Source: an uncultured Acetatifactor sp.
GTDB lineage: Bacteria; Bacillota; Clostridia; Lachnospirales; Lachnospiraceae
Assembly (NCBI GenBank): GCA_910586215.1
Contig: CAJUGH010000009.1
Location: 65,546 to 129,545, forward strand
Reading direction: 5' to 3'
DNA: 64,000 nucleotides
Positions 35,698 to 44,610 of this stretch are shown here, in pieces. The notes below the pieces were generated by a model. The model was not told the origin of the DNA. It was given only the letters and a program-made list of their open reading frames with translations, and did not search any database. Positions within the stretch are counted from its first letter, which is position 1. Each line of letters opens with the position of its first letter. The position numbers and the translations under genes are program-made.

Positions 35698-35724
35698 TAT
35701 CGGCCTGCCTGTGGCAGGCCGATA
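35698..35724. terminator. Hairpin between convergent genes
   Basis: TATCGGCCTGCC, loop TGT, GGCAGGCCGATA: a perfect 12-bp stem between two converging genes. No T run follows on either side, so it may be a Rho-type or stabilising hairpin. Confidence 0.55.
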
Positions 35725-35729
35725 TGCTA

Positions 35730-36320
35730 TTAACGGAAATAATACCCGATTCCCAGTGCAAATATGACTGCAAAGATAATATTGCAATAGCAGGTGGCAG
35801 ACTGTATCTGCTCTTCGTTCCAGCTGGTCTGCCGTATTTTGGGAAGGATCCATGCCACAACCAGAAACAAGGGTGTTAGGTATCTTCCCTGTACTCCATG
35901 CATGACCAGGCTTCCTACTGGGGTAAATGTCACATACAGAGCCAGATCTGTCAGCAGCCAGATACCCAGGATCATAAAAGTGATCCAGAGTTTCTGCCAT
36001 TTGACCCAGCTTGTCTTCTCTGAAAGAAGCAGAAGGGCACATATCAGCCCTGCATGGGCTTCTTTTAAAATTCCGGGAAGGACGGTGGGATCATACCCGC
36101 TTAATCCGAAAAATCTGTCGATAAATTCCGAGGGCTGTGACAAAATCGAAGACACAAAAATCCACAGCGCCTGGAAAGGCTTTTCCAGGAGAAACGATAT
36201 CTGCCCATTGCGGTCAAATCCCGGCGACATCCACTCAACGAAACTGGAAGAAATCTGTGTGGACCAGAGAATGGCTATGGCAGATATCACCAGGATCAGC
36301 CCGCCCTTCCACACATTCAC
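35730..36320 (-). pseudogene. C-terminal fragment of a DUF2142-type membrane protein
   Basis: 196 residues with about five membrane segments. The signature YVTFTPVGSLVMHGVQGRYLTPLFLV matches the end of DUF2142 proteins (full length ~450, large polytopic membrane proteins linked to cell-surface glycans). The N-terminal half is missing and the start has no good ribosome site, so this is probably a remnant. A family A palindromic repeat lies upstream of the broken end. Confidence 0.72.
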
Positions 36321-36487
36321 ATGGCGAAACTTGAAATGAGCTTTTCATCAAAAATCTAATTTGGCTGTAGCTTTTTGTGCCTGGCTACGGTATATAGTAT
36401 AGACACAGACAACCTGCACTTTATAAGGATCCTTAAGAAGCCGTTACAGGTATATGCAGTGTCATGTGACAAAAGAGATGTATAACA

Positions 36488-36647
36488 GTAACAGTTCAGA
36501 CACCCCCTACCGCGAAGTCAACAATTGCAATGTGTCCATGGGACACATTCCTATGCAATTTTGCGTTCCTTTCGAGCGCCAAAACGCATTTCCTTTGCGT
36601 TTTGTATGCATCAGCGTAACGGTTCAGTGCCCTGTCTGAACTGTTAC
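36488..36647 (+). repeat. Palindromic intergenic repeat, family A, copy 3 (diverged)
   Basis: 160 bp with inverted ends GTAACAGTTCAGA and TCTGAACTGTTAC. The core GCGCCAAAACGCATTTCC..GCGTTTTGTATGCATCAGCG matches the core of copies 1 and 2. An extra hairpin ATGTGTCCATGGGACACAT is present, with AATTGCA arms around it. It ends 30 bases before the sigma-factor gene. Confidence 0.8.
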
Positions 36648-36677
36648 GTATAACACAATGTATCAGGAGGAATCTGC

Positions 36678-37178
36678 ATGGGAAAGGGGAAAGAATGCCT
36701 GGCAGAGGAAAGCGCAGGGGCAGTCATTGAGAAATATTCCAATATGGTCTACCGGCTGGCTTATGCCCGGACAGGCAGCAGGCATGATGCGGATGACATA
36801 TACCAGGAGGTATTCCTGCGGTATTTCCGGAGGAAGCCGGTCTTTGACAGCGAGGAGCATCGCAAGGCCTGGCTGCTTCGGGTGACAGTAAACTGTTCTA
36901 ACTCCTTCCTGTCCGCCCCCTGGCAGCGGCGCACCATGGGGCTGCCGGAGGACCTGCCATATGAAGGAGGCAGGAAGGACCATCTGGACCTGCACAGCAA
37001 GCTGCAGATGCTTCCTGCAAAATACCGTGGTGTCATTCATCTCTTCTATTATGAAGAACTATCCGTGGAAGAGATTGCCCGTATCCTGCACCGGAAACCG
37101 TCCACGGTCCGCACCCAGCTTGTCAGGGCCAGGCAGCGGCTTGCCCGCATTTTGAAGGAGGAAGACTATGCATTTTAA
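36678..37178 (+). CDS. ECF RNA polymerase sigma factor
   Basis: 166 residues, ATG after AGGAGGAATCTGC. Region 2 is YSNMVYRLAYARTGSRHDADDIYQEVFLRYFRR, and region 4 is LPAKYRGVIHLFYYEELSVEEIARILHRKPSTVRTQLVRARQRL. It is a SigW/SigV-like ECF factor. The next gene, overlapping by 11 bases, encodes a membrane-anchored DUF4179 protein, the usual anti-sigma partner in Clostridia. The -35 element it recognises is not identifiable from one operon. Confidence 0.93.
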   Translation: MGKGKECLAEESAGAVIEKYSNMVYRLAYARTGSRHDADDIYQEVFLRYFRRKPVFDSEEHRKAWLLRVTVNCSNSFLSAPWQRRTMGLPEDLPYEGGRKDHLDLHSKLQMLPAKYRGVIHLFYYEELSVEEIARILHRKPSTVRTQLVRARQRLARILKEEDYAF

Positions 37179-38310
37179 AGAGGCTTATAGGCAATATAAT
37201 GAAGCAATAACACCGGATCCGGCCCTTGTCAGGGAGACGGCAGACCTGGCAAGGGAGCAGGAGGAAGAGGGGAGGAAGGACAGGCGGGAAGTGGCATTCC
37301 GGTTGATACGGGGAACGGTTGCAGTAGCGGCAGTCTGCCTGTGCTTTATCATTGTGGTACCGGTGCTGGCAGCCAGTGAACCCATCTACCGGCTCATGTC
37401 CCTGGTGTCGCCGGAACTGGCGCAGTTCTTCCGGCCGGTACAGGAGGCAGACGAGGATAAGGGTATCCGCATGGAGGTGGTGTCTGCCTATATCCATGAC
37501 GATACGGCCCAGGTCTATGTGACCCTGCAGGATCTGGAGGGAGACAGAATCGATGGGACCATTGACCTGTATGACAGCTATTTCCTCCAGACACCTTTTG
37601 ACTGCTCTGCCACCTGCAAGACACTGGGGTATGACCAGGAGACCAGGACGGCTACGCTGCTTATTACCATCTGGCAGTGGGGGGACCAGAAGATCACAGG
37701 GGATAAGGTCACATTTGCCATGCGGGGATTTATCAGCCATAAGAAGGAATATAAAGGGGTGGAGATCCCCGTTTCCCTATTGGAGGCAGAGGAAGATGCG
37801 CCGGCCAGTGCCCAGCATATCAATGGCAGGGGCGGCGGAAGGTTCCAGGGGGAGGATGGGACCGCGGTTCCTAAGAAAGCAGAAGTGACCTATGATGTCC
37901 AGGAAAGCGGGAATCCCACCCCTATTGTGAGAGTGCTGGTACCAGGGGAGATGATCCCCGGATTCCCGGTGGAGGGGATCGGGCTTACCGGCATGGGCTA
38001 TGTAGACGGACTGCTCCATATCCAGCTGGCAGTGCCGGACAGGATCCGCAATGACAACCATGGAAGCCTCTACCTTATGGACAAGGAGGGGAATATCCGG
38101 GGGGATGATGAATGCATTTATTTCCATCTGAGTGAGAGGGAAGGGAATGGATCCTCTGCCGGATCCGGGCAGGAGCGGGTGGATTATATGGATTATATCT
38201 TTTCGGTACCCCGCGAGGAACTGAAGAGGTACACCCTGTATGGAGATTTTGTGACCTCTGGGGTACAGGTAGAAGGGAAGTGGTCGGTGACGATCCCTCT
38301 GGAAGAGTGA
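37168..38310 (+). CDS. DUF4179 membrane protein, likely anti-sigma factor
   Basis: 380 residues. Residues 1-48 are cytosolic (MHFKEAYRQYNEAITPDPALV), one membrane helix lies at ~50-72 (GTVAVAAVCLCFIIVVPVLA), and the rest is extracellular. The segment IRMEVVSAYIHDDTAQVYVTLQDLEGDRIDG belongs to DUF4179. A start inside the sigma-factor gene gives translational coupling. The short N-terminal arm would hold the sigma factor until an envelope signal arrives. Confidence 0.86.
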   Translation: MHFKEAYRQYNEAITPDPALVRETADLAREQEEEGRKDRREVAFRLIRGTVAVAAVCLCFIIVVPVLAASEPIYRLMSLVSPELAQFFRPVQEADEDKGIRMEVVSAYIHDDTAQVYVTLQDLEGDRIDGTIDLYDSYFLQTPFDCSATCKTLGYDQETRTATLLITIWQWGDQKITGDKVTFAMRGFISHKKEYKGVEIPVSLLEAEEDAPASAQHINGRGGGRFQGEDGTAVPKKAEVTYDVQESGNPTPIVRVLVPGEMIPGFPVEGIGLTGMGYVDGLLHIQLAVPDRIRNDNHGSLYLMDKEGNIRGDDECIYFHLSEREGNGSSAGSGQERVDYMDYIFSVPREELKRYTLYGDFVTSGVQVEGKWSVTIPLEE

Positions 38311-38446
38311 GGACAGGGATGGAATACGTAAAGAGAAGGAGTATGTAAAGAGTAGGGATAGGCAGAGGGCTGCGCTTTCATGGCGCAGCTTTTTAATTGT
38401 GCGCCAGAAATGAGGCCGAGAAAGGAATGACAGGACAGATAAGTCC

Positions 38447-38503
38447 TTGACAATTTCTGTAGATATGGTATAGTTCTAGATGCAAATGGGTTGCATGTGC
38501 ATC
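38447..38503 (+). promoter_or_regulatory. Promoter and Fur/Zur-like box of the metal-exporter operon
   Basis: TTGACA (38447-38452), 16-base spacer, TATAGT (38469-38474). Right after it lies the dyad GATGCAAATGGG then TTGCATGTGCATC (38479-38503), which resembles a Fur-superfamily box. A Fur-type gene is the second gene of the unit. The remaining leader to 38622 contains CCTGCCGTGG/CCACGGC-like pairing (38555-38600) and may be a structured RNA; no riboswitch class was recognised. Confidence 0.6.
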
Positions 38504-38622
38504 TGCGGGCGAGAGGGCAGGGACAGATGTAATAACAGAAGCAATTGCCAGTCCTGCCGTGGCTTAGCAGGGTGCTGCTTTTCACGGCGTGAACCATAAT
38601 ATCAGGGATAGGAGAAATCCAC

Positions 38623-39612
38623 ATGCTGCATGTAATGGAACATACTTTAATAGACACTTTGAAATTAATCCCTTTTCTATTCCTTACGTACCTGGCCATG
38701 GAATATCTGGAACATAGGGCGGCAGCCCGGACACAGGAACTGGTAGGAAAGGCAGGCAGGCTGGGGCCTGTGATTGGCGGCATCCTGGGCATCCTGCCCC
38801 AGTGCGGTTTTGCCGCCGGGGCTTCCGGCTTGTACGCAGGCCGGGTGATATCCCTGGGGACTTTGCTGGCCATCTATCTGTCCACTTCCGATGAGATGCT
38901 GCCTATTTTGATCTCAGAACAGGCACCTGCCGGGGAGATATTGAAGCTGCTGGCCATGAAAGCTGTAATCGGCATCCTGGCGGGCCTGCTGGTGGACCTG
39001 CTATGGGGATGGAGGAAATGGGAAGGTGGCTTCTGGATAAAGCCCGGCCAAAGGGAAGTCTCCAGCCAGAGAGAAGTCTCTGGCCAAAGGGAAGTCCCCG
39101 GCCAGAAAGAGGGAACTGACCCAGAGGGGAACCCGGCCTTACAGAGGGAACTGACAGAACAAAACAGGAAGATGCAAAACCAGGAAAAAGGGCACATCCA
39201 TTCCCCGTGCGAACGGGAACACTGCGGCTGTGAAAAAGGAATCTTCCGGTCTGCCCTGGTCCATACGGCCCAGATTGGTATCTTCCTCCTGCTGGTTACA
39301 TTTGCCTTGAACCTGATACTGCATTTTATAGGAGAAGATGCCCTGGAGAGCCTGGTCTTGAACAACCCCATACTGGGTCCTGTCCTGGCGGGCCTGGTGG
39401 GACTGATTCCCAACTGTGCGGGATCCGTGGTCATCACCCAGCTATACCTAAGGGGCGCCATGGGAGTGGGGGCGGCCATGGCGGGTCTGCTGACTGGTAC
39501 TGGTGTGGGCCTGCTGGTGCTTTTCCGGGCAGATCACGACAGAAAGGATGTGCTGAAGGTGCTGGGGCTGTTATATTTTATTGGCGTTTTTGTGGGAATT
39601 GTGGTAAAATAG
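38623..39612 (+). CDS. ArsP_2-family putative heavy-metal/manganese exporter
   Basis: 329 residues, ATG after ATAGGAGAAATCC. Two halves of membrane segments carry matching signatures: GGILGILPQCGFAAGASGLYAGR with LSTSDEMLPIL in the first, and GLVGLIPNCAGSVVITQLYLRG in the second. This is the putative 10-TM exporter family PF11449. The central loop is unusual. It has four 21-base repeats encoding the unit G/S-Q-R-E-V-S/P (GQREVSSQREVSGQREVPGQ), then a metal-ligand-rich HIHSPCEREHCGCEKG. The following Fur-type gene suggests metal control. Confidence 0.85.
   Translation: MLHVMEHTLIDTLKLIPFLFLTYLAMEYLEHRAAARTQELVGKAGRLGPVIGGILGILPQCGFAAGASGLYAGRVISLGTLLAIYLSTSDEMLPILISEQAPAGEILKLLAMKAVIGILAGLLVDLLWGWRKWEGGFWIKPGQREVSSQREVSGQREVPGQKEGTDPEGNPALQRELTEQNRKMQNQEKGHIHSPCEREHCGCEKGIFRSALVHTAQIGIFLLLVTFALNLILHFIGEDALESLVLNNPILGPVLAGLVGLIPNCAGSVVITQLYLRGAMGVGAAMAGLLTGTGVGLLVLFRADHDRKDVLKVLGLLYFIGVFVGIVVK
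39048..39112 (+). repeat. 21-bp tandem repeat in the exporter loop
   Basis: Three full units and part of a fourth, close to GGCCAAAGGGAAGTCTCC(A/T), encode the polar loop between the two membrane halves. Unit length is a multiple of three. Confidence 0.7.
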
Positions 39613-39720
39613 CGGGAATAAAGGGAAAAGAGGGCGGGCATACCGATGAATATCTGCCCTTTGACGGTATACAAGGGTTTACACTTTAACGGTTCCTTCG
39701 CATATGCAGGGGGTGTAAGA

Positions 39721-40215
39721 ATGGGAGGACAGGAACAGGAAACGGAAGCGGCAGGCCGGACAGAAGATGACAGGAAGGCCATGGACCTGCAATATCCCGT
39801 GGGCCTCCGCTGGACAAGGCAGCGGAAAAACGTCTATCATGTATTACGGGAGGCAGAAGGGCCGCTGACAGCAGTACAGATCTATCACCTGGCAGAAGCC
39901 GTGGCCCAGGGAGAGGAATATGCCATCTCTACCATATACAGGATCCTGGCGGCTTTCGAGGAACGGGACCTGGTGGAGAAATCAGCCCGTCTGGAGGACG
40001 GCACGGCGGCCTATGCCTTGAAAAAAGGTGAGCATGTCCACTATGCAGTCTGCCTGGAATGCCATAGGAGGATCCCTTTGCAGAACTGTCCCTTTGCCCA
40101 TATCCAGATCGAGAAGGAGACGGGGGATTTTACAGTCACGTCCCACAAGCTGGAACTGTATGGATACTGTAGGGAGTGTGGGAGGCAGCGGCAGGGCACG
40201 GGGGACAGGAATTGA
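39721..40215 (+). CDS. Fur-family metal-dependent repressor
   Basis: 164 residues. A Fur winged helix occupies ~25-100 (GLRWTRQRKNVYHVLREAEGPLTAVQIYHLAEAV, then AISTIYRILAAFEERDLVEKS). The C-terminal part has the HVHYAVCLECHRRIPLQNCPF and YGYCRECGRQ segments with paired CxxC motifs for structural zinc. The N-terminal ~20 residues are a polar extension. The gene lies between the exporter and a VanZ gene. The metal (Zn, Mn or Fe) cannot be told from sequence. Confidence 0.9.
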   Translation: MGGQEQETEAAGRTEDDRKAMDLQYPVGLRWTRQRKNVYHVLREAEGPLTAVQIYHLAEAVAQGEEYAISTIYRILAAFEERDLVEKSARLEDGTAAYALKKGEHVHYAVCLECHRRIPLQNCPFAHIQIEKETGDFTVTSHKLELYGYCRECGRQRQGTGDRN

Positions 40216-40221
40216 CAAGAT

Positions 40222-40863
40222 ATGTATCGGTATATCATTAAACTGTTTATTATTATCTTTACAGCTTTGCCTGTTTACCTGTTGGTTCGCAGGCCCTGGA
40301 GGCGGGCAGGCATCCGGGAGTGGGCAGTAGGAGCCTTTGTGTTGTACATGGCAGGGCTGCTGGTGCTTGTCCTGGAAGGGCAGTATGGGAATCCAGTCCA
40401 GATGGTGCATAAGGCAGCAGGACGGATCTCCACAGGAGAGGGAATCAATCTGGTGCCCCTGCGCACCATTCGTACTTTTTTCATACATTTTATTCCAGAT
40501 GTATTCCTGGTAAACATTGTGGGGAATCTCGTGATGTTTGTGCCTTGGGGATTCGGGCTGCCACTCCTGTGGAAAAGGATGCGGTTCCTGCCGTCCCTGG
40601 TACCGGCTTTACTGGTACTGCCCCTTGGCATAGAGACCTGCCAGCTTTTTATAGGCAGGAGCGTGGATATAGATGACTTGATCCTTAATTTTCTGGGAGG
40701 CTGCCTGGGAGCCGGGGCCTATTGCGGACTGCGGGGCCTGGCTGGGTGCAGGGAGTGGTTCGTGGGGATGGAACAGGAGGCCCGGGAAGTGGGAGAGACA
40801 GCGAGCCATAGTGAGGGAGATACAGGAAAAGGGATACAAGGGCAAGATAATACCGGGAAATGA
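40222..40863 (+). CDS. VanZ-family membrane protein
   Basis: 213 residues, starting 6 bases after the Fur stop. Five or so membrane segments, with NLVPLRTIRTFFIHFIPDVFLVNIVGNLVMFVPWGFGLP and ETCQLFIGRSVDIDDLILNFLGGCLGAGAYC, the VanZ-like core. The last ~40 residues are an acidic/polar tail. VanZ itself lowers teicoplanin susceptibility; most homologues are of unknown function in the envelope. Confidence 0.9.
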   Translation: MYRYIIKLFIIIFTALPVYLLVRRPWRRAGIREWAVGAFVLYMAGLLVLVLEGQYGNPVQMVHKAAGRISTGEGINLVPLRTIRTFFIHFIPDVFLVNIVGNLVMFVPWGFGLPLLWKRMRFLPSLVPALLVLPLGIETCQLFIGRSVDIDDLILNFLGGCLGAGAYCGLRGLAGCREWFVGMEQEAREVGETASHSEGDTGKGIQGQDNTGK

Positions 40864-40886
40864 TGAGAGTGAAGGGGGTAACTGCA

Positions 40887-41687
40887 TTGAGTGAAGTGGA
40901 AATCGTGAAAAAAGCTTATGATAACAATCCGGCACAGGAATGGCAGCGCCTGGAGGGATTCCGTTTTGAATTCGAGATTACAAGGCATATGATGCACAGA
41001 TACCTAAAAAAGGGGAAGGTGCTGGATATCGGCGGAGGGCCAGGCAGGTACAGTATTTACCTGGCAGGGCTGGGATATGATGTGACACTGGTGGACTTGA
41101 GCGATGGCAATGTGGCATTTGCCAGAAAGAAGGCTGAAGAAGCAGGGGTACCTATCCGGGCGTTTTCCTGTGATGCCAGGGATCTGTCCGGACTGGATCT
41201 GGGGGAATATGACAATATCCTGCTGATGGGTCCCCTTTATCACCTGTTCCAGGAAGCTGACAGGGCGAAATGTGTCCTGGAAGCGAAGAAACATCTGAAA
41301 AAAGACGGCTTACTGTTTGCCTCTTTCATTTCCATAACCGGCGGGCTGAATTACTACCTGGACAATTGCCCGGACCAGCTGATCTATGAACCGGCCATGG
41401 ATCTGTTCGACCGTATGGAACAGGATGAATCCTGGAGCGGGACTGCTTTCACCGAGGCAACCTTTATCAACAACCTGGAGATCCTGCCCTTTTTCCAGAG
41501 GCTGGGGTTTGAGAAACTGACGCTGTTCGGCCAGGAAGGCATCACAGCCACCAGGCTTTCCTTCCTGGAACAAGCCAGCCGGGAGGTGCGGGACAAATAT
41601 CTGGAACTATCCTTAAGGCTGTGTGAAAATCCCCAATATTTTCCCTATAGTTCCCATATGATGTATATAGGGACCATGAAGGAATAG
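40887..41687 (+). CDS. Class I SAM-dependent methyltransferase
   Basis: 266 residues from a TTG start with a good GAAGGGGG site; an ATG at 40860 overlaps the VanZ gene but has no such site. Motif I is VLDIGGGPGRYSIYLAGLGY, then VTLVDLSDGNVAFARKK, and motif IV is YDNILLMGPLYHLFQEADR. The C-terminal half has LNYYLDNCPDQLIYEP. Small-molecule methyltransferases of this layout are common next to antibiotic or envelope genes; the substrate is unknown. Confidence 0.88.
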   Translation: MSEVEIVKKAYDNNPAQEWQRLEGFRFEFEITRHMMHRYLKKGKVLDIGGGPGRYSIYLAGLGYDVTLVDLSDGNVAFARKKAEEAGVPIRAFSCDARDLSGLDLGEYDNILLMGPLYHLFQEADRAKCVLEAKKHLKKDGLLFASFISITGGLNYYLDNCPDQLIYEPAMDLFDRMEQDESWSGTAFTEATFINNLEILPFFQRLGFEKLTLFGQEGITATRLSFLEQASREVRDKYLELSLRLCENPQYFPYSSHMMYIGTMKE

Positions 41688-41742
41688 TGGGCAGCCCTTT
41701 CCAATGGCTTCTTCTATCATATTATCAGAAAGGATTTGACAT

Positions 41743-42426
41743 ATGGATTCACACGCATACGAGTCCGGGCCCCAGGGACAGCAGGATCAGAGGGGTACAA
41801 TGCCCACACAGCCCTGTCAGGGGCTGGAACACCCTTCCGGGGAACATAATCCCGTACATGCGCCCATTCCAGGCCTGGGCCTTAGAAGTATGAAGACTGC
41901 CCTGGCAACTGTCCTTACGGCGCTGCTCTACGCATTCCTGCCAAACAGCAATCCTACCTTTGCCTGTATCGGGGCGATCTTTGGCATGGGGGCAGATATG
42001 GAGGATTCCCGCCGCAGTGGGGGAAACAGGTTCTTCGGTACGATTATCGGCGGCTTTATCGGCCTGGGACTGTACTGGCTGGAACACCTGCTCTACCCGG
42101 AAGGAAATTACTGGCTGCGGCTTCCCCTGGTTTCCCTGGGGGTGGTGGTGATGATCTCTGTCTGTGTTCTGTTCCACTGGCCTGGCGGGGTACAGCCGGG
42201 GGGTGTGGTGCTGTGCATCATCCTGTTTAACACGCCAGCCCATCATATTGACTATGCCATTAAACGTATGATTGATACAGGGGTAGGGGTGTTTATCGCC
42301 CTGCTGGTGAATTATCTGCTGCCCAGGAGCAGGCTGGAGCACTGGTTCCACCTGGACCAGGGGGGGAAAGAGAAAGCAGAAACTGCGGCAGGGATGGAAA
42401 AGAACAAAAAAAAGAACAAAAATTAA
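41743..42426 (+). CDS. FUSC / aromatic acid exporter-type membrane protein
   Basis: 227 residues. After a polar ~45-residue N-terminal part come MKTALATVLTALLYAFLPNSN and four or more further membrane segments, including NRFFGTIIGGFIGLGLYWLE and IDYAIKRMIDTGVGVFIALLVNYLLPRSRLE. This is the FUSC/ArAE N-terminal module, shorter than the usual ~350 residues because the soluble C-terminal domain is replaced by a Lys-rich end. ATG at 41743 follows AAAGGA; a start at ATG 41890 is also possible. Confidence 0.82.
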   Translation: MDSHAYESGPQGQQDQRGTMPTQPCQGLEHPSGEHNPVHAPIPGLGLRSMKTALATVLTALLYAFLPNSNPTFACIGAIFGMGADMEDSRRSGGNRFFGTIIGGFIGLGLYWLEHLLYPEGNYWLRLPLVSLGVVVMISVCVLFHWPGGVQPGGVVLCIILFNTPAHHIDYAIKRMIDTGVGVFIALLVNYLLPRSRLEHWFHLDQGGKEKAETAAGMEKNKKKNKN

Positions 42427-42444
42427 AAAAATTTAAAAAAAAGC

Positions 42445-42473
42445 TTGCATTTATCTATATCCTGTAATATAAT
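42445..42473 (+). promoter_or_regulatory. tRNA-Lys promoter
   Basis: TTGCAT, 17-base spacer, TATAAT, 25 bases before the tRNA. Confidence 0.8.
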
Positions 42474-42498
42474 ACTTCTTGTCTTGTGAAAGACAGAC

Positions 42499-42571
42499 GC
42501 ACCGCTAGCTCAGTTGGTAGAGCACCTGACTCTTAATCAGGGTGTCCAGGGTTCGAGCCCCTGGCGGTGCA
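42499..42571 (+). tRNA. tRNA-Lys (CTT)
   Basis: 73 bases. Acceptor GCACCGC pairs with GCGGTGC, the D-arm is GCTCAGTTGGTAGAGC, anticodon stem CCTGA/TCAGG encloses CTCTTAA (anticodon CTT), and the T-arm is CCAGGGTTCGAGCCCCTGG. No encoded CCA. Confidence 0.96.
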
Positions 42572-42574
42572 TGA

Positions 42575-42618
42575 AGAGTCTTGGAGCCTGCATTCATGCG
42601 GGTTTCGAGGCTTTTTTA
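42575..42618 (+). terminator. Intrinsic terminator after tRNA-Lys
   Basis: AGTCTTGGAGCCTGCAT pairs, with some G-U, to ATGCGGGTTTCGAGGCTT and is followed by TTTTTTA. Confidence 0.82.
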
Positions 42619-42734
42619 TTGCCCTGGGGAAGGAAGTGCCGGAAAAAATCAGATTTTCCGGGGCTATAGGATTCCGTGTGCGGAAAGACGGGATAGGAAA
42701 CAGAAAACTTTAGTGAAGATGGCCAGGCCTGGAA

Positions 42735-42894
42735 GCGGGGACGGGGGCATTCGTGCGCCCGTGTCCTCGCCCGCCAAGGACATGTTTTTATTCGCTATGC
42801 TCATGGGCAAAAACATGTCCAGCCTGTTGCCTCCTATGCAATGTCAATTACCTGTTGCATATGGCATTCCACATCAAGAATGCTTCACATCACA
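42735..42894. other. Intergenic hairpin cluster
   Basis: Between the tRNA-Lys terminator and the rubrerythrin stop lie three hairpins: GGGACGGGGGCATTCGTGCGCCCGTGTCC, a perfect 12-bp stem GGACATGTTTTT/AAAAACATGTCC (42778-42820) and ATGCAAT..GTTGCAT. No gene is credible. It may include the rubrerythrin 3' end processing or termination signal. Confidence 0.5.
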
Positions 42895-43434
42895 TCAGTA
42901 ATTATCTGCACTCACCTCAAAATAAGCCTGGGGATGTGCACAGACAGGACAGACTTCCGGGGCATTGGTACCCACAATAATGTGGCCGCAGTTGCGGCAT
43001 TCCCACACTTTTACTTCGCTTTTGGCGAATACAGCAGCCGTCTCTACATTGTGCAGCAGTGCGCGGTAACGTTCCTCATGGTGCTTCTCAATGGCGCCTA
43101 CCATGCGGAATTTGGCTGCCAGTTCCGGGAAACCTTCCTCCTGGGCTGTCCGGGCAAAGCCCTCATACATGTCTGTCCACTCATAATTCTCCCCGTCCGC
43201 AGCGGCATTCAGGTTGTCTGCTGTGTTCCCGATGCCATTCAGTTCCTTGAACCACATCTTGGCATGTTCCTTCTCATTGTCAGCTGTCTTAAGGAACAGG
43301 GCTGCGATCTGCTCATATCCTTCCTTCTTCGCGGCAGATGCAAAGTAAGTATATTTATTCCTGGCCTGGGACTCTCCGGCAAATGCGGCTTCCAGGTTTT
43401 TCTCCGTCTGTGTTCCTGTATATTTGTTGCTCAT
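42895..43434 (-). CDS. rbr: Rubrerythrin
   Basis: 179 residues. The N-terminal four-helix di-iron domain has [47 protein letters not shown] and, near residue 128, [12 protein letters not shown], giving the ExxH iron ligands. The C-terminal rubredoxin domain has [13 protein letters not shown] and [16 protein letters not shown] (two CxxC pairs). It reduces hydrogen peroxide in anaerobes. The flavin reductase-rubredoxin gene immediately upstream on the same strand may feed it electrons. Confidence 0.96.
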   Translation of the reverse strand: MSNKYTGTQTEKNLEAAFAGESQARNKYTYFASAAKKEGYEQIAALFLKTADNEKEHAKMWFKELNGIGNTADNLNAAADGENYEWTDMYEGFARTAQEEGFPELAAKFRMVGAIEKHHEERYRALLHNVETAAVFAKSEVKVWECRNCGHIIVGTNAPEVCPVCAHPQAYFEVSADNY

Positions 43435-43545
43435 GTTGTGTTCCTCCTACTGTTTTTGGTATAAGATATCAGAATCTATTCTGTGCCATCAGGCTCAAGG
43501 TAATCCGGCTGGCATGCTGGAATGACGGGTAGACCCTTCTGCCTT

Positions 43546-44166
43546 CTATAAGGTCACTTTCTCGAAATCGGACGCGGGGTGCTTGCATAGCGGGCAGGTA
43601 TAGTCTGCGGGCAGTTCCTCTCCCTCGTAAACATAGCCGCAGACGGTGCAGCGCCATACAGTCTTCCCGGCAGGTGCAGACTGGGTAGCTGGCTTTGGCT
43701 TGATGGAGGACTGGTAATAGGCGTAAGTGGCGGAGGGTACAGCCGACAGTACGTCCATATCATCCACGGCCGCAATGAACAGGGTGTGGCTGCCAAGGTC
43801 AATGGCCTGTTCCACACTGGCGCTGATATAACCGTTGGTTCCGTTGGTGATGTAGTACAAACCATTGGCGCTGCGCTTACAGTCTGCATAACCAGCAAAC
43901 TTGTCCACATCCCGTCCCGACTGGAAACCAAAGTGCTGGAAGAGGGAAAAGGGTGCATCCTGGCTGAGAATGGAAATGTTAAATTTCCCGCTCTTTTGTA
44001 CCAGTTCCTGGGTGTAGTTAGCCTTGTTCACTGCAATACTGATTCTGTTTGGTTCGCTTGTGACCTGCCCGGCCGTGTTGATGATACAGCCGCTGCCCCT
44101 GCCTTCGGCAGCAGAAGTAAGGACAAACAGGCCGTAGGTAAGTCGATACATTGTTTTATTGTCCAT
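43546..44166 (-). CDS. High-molecular-weight rubredoxin (flavin reductase plus rubredoxin)
   Basis: 206 residues from ATG after GAGGAGATTAC. Residues ~1-150 are a flavin-reductase-like FMN domain (YRLTYGLFVLTSAAEGRGSGCIINTAGQVTSEPNRISIAVNKANYT). The C-terminal ~45 residues are a rubredoxin: VWRCTVCGYVYEGEELPADYTCPLCKHPASDFE with two CxxC pairs. Hrb from Moorella moves electrons from NAD(P)H-linked donors to oxidative-stress reductases. It lies 111 bases upstream of rubrerythrin. Confidence 0.93.
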   Translation of the reverse strand: MDNKTMYRLTYGLFVLTSAAEGRGSGCIINTAGQVTSEPNRISIAVNKANYTQELVQKSGKFNISILSQDAPFSLFQHFGFQSGRDVDKFAGYADCKRSANGLYYITNGTNGYISASVEQAIDLGSHTLFIAAVDDMDVLSAVPSATYAYYQSSIKPKPATQSAPAGKTVWRCTVCGYVYEGEELPADYTCPLCKHPASDFEKVTL

Positions 44167-44211
44167 AGTGTAATCTCCTCGCTTTTTATATGATTTTAAT
44201 GTGGAGGACAT

Positions 44212-44600
44212 GTCCTGTCAAGGAGAAACGGACGAAGATTTACCAGTACAAGACTTGGAAGGGCAGAAAATAAACATTGTGGATATATACGCAATGTGAT
44301 AATATAAAAAAAGGGCAGGTTCCAGATAACAGTCACCCTGGGCATATCAGGTATATGGAATTTAAAAGGATTCCAGCTGTGCGGTTGGACGCTCCTGGGA
44401 GCATCCAACCTAACTCCCATATTCGCAAAACCTGCGCTTACACGTTTCTGCGTCTGCTGAGCATCCGCGTTTTGCTCATTTGGTAGTGTGTTGCTAATCC
44501 AATAGTCTGCCTGCATCGCAATAAATTGCATGCAGGCAAGCCATTGGATTGCAACCGCATAGTTGGAAAATATTCTTGGACTATAATAAGTAAATAGGAG
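44212..44600. other. Long structured intergenic region
   Basis: About 440 bases separate the divergent Hrb and sulfatase genes. The DNA has paired blocks: GGTTGGACGCTCC/GGAGCATCCAACC (44382-44411), GCGGAT..ATCCGC-type motifs, and AATCCAATAGTCTGCCTGCAT pairing with ATGCAGGCAAGCCATTGGATT (44494-44550). No gene is seen. A promoter for the sulfatase may lie at 44560-44590 (TTGGAAAATATTC..CTATAATAAG). Confidence 0.55.
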
Positions 44601-44610
44601 GAGATCTGGA

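Noticed and set aside
38504..38622. Manganese (yybP-ykoY) or NiCo riboswitch before the exporter
   Set aside because: Some pairing is visible, but the conserved loop sequences of these classes could not be found by eye; a covariance-model scan would decide.
42735..42894. Another family A palindrome
   Set aside because: It has strong hairpins but lacks the GCGCCAAAA core and the GTTACTGTTCAC ends.
42581..42901. Protein-coding gene after tRNA-Lys
   Set aside because: It spans the tRNA terminator and a hairpin cluster and shows no protein pattern.
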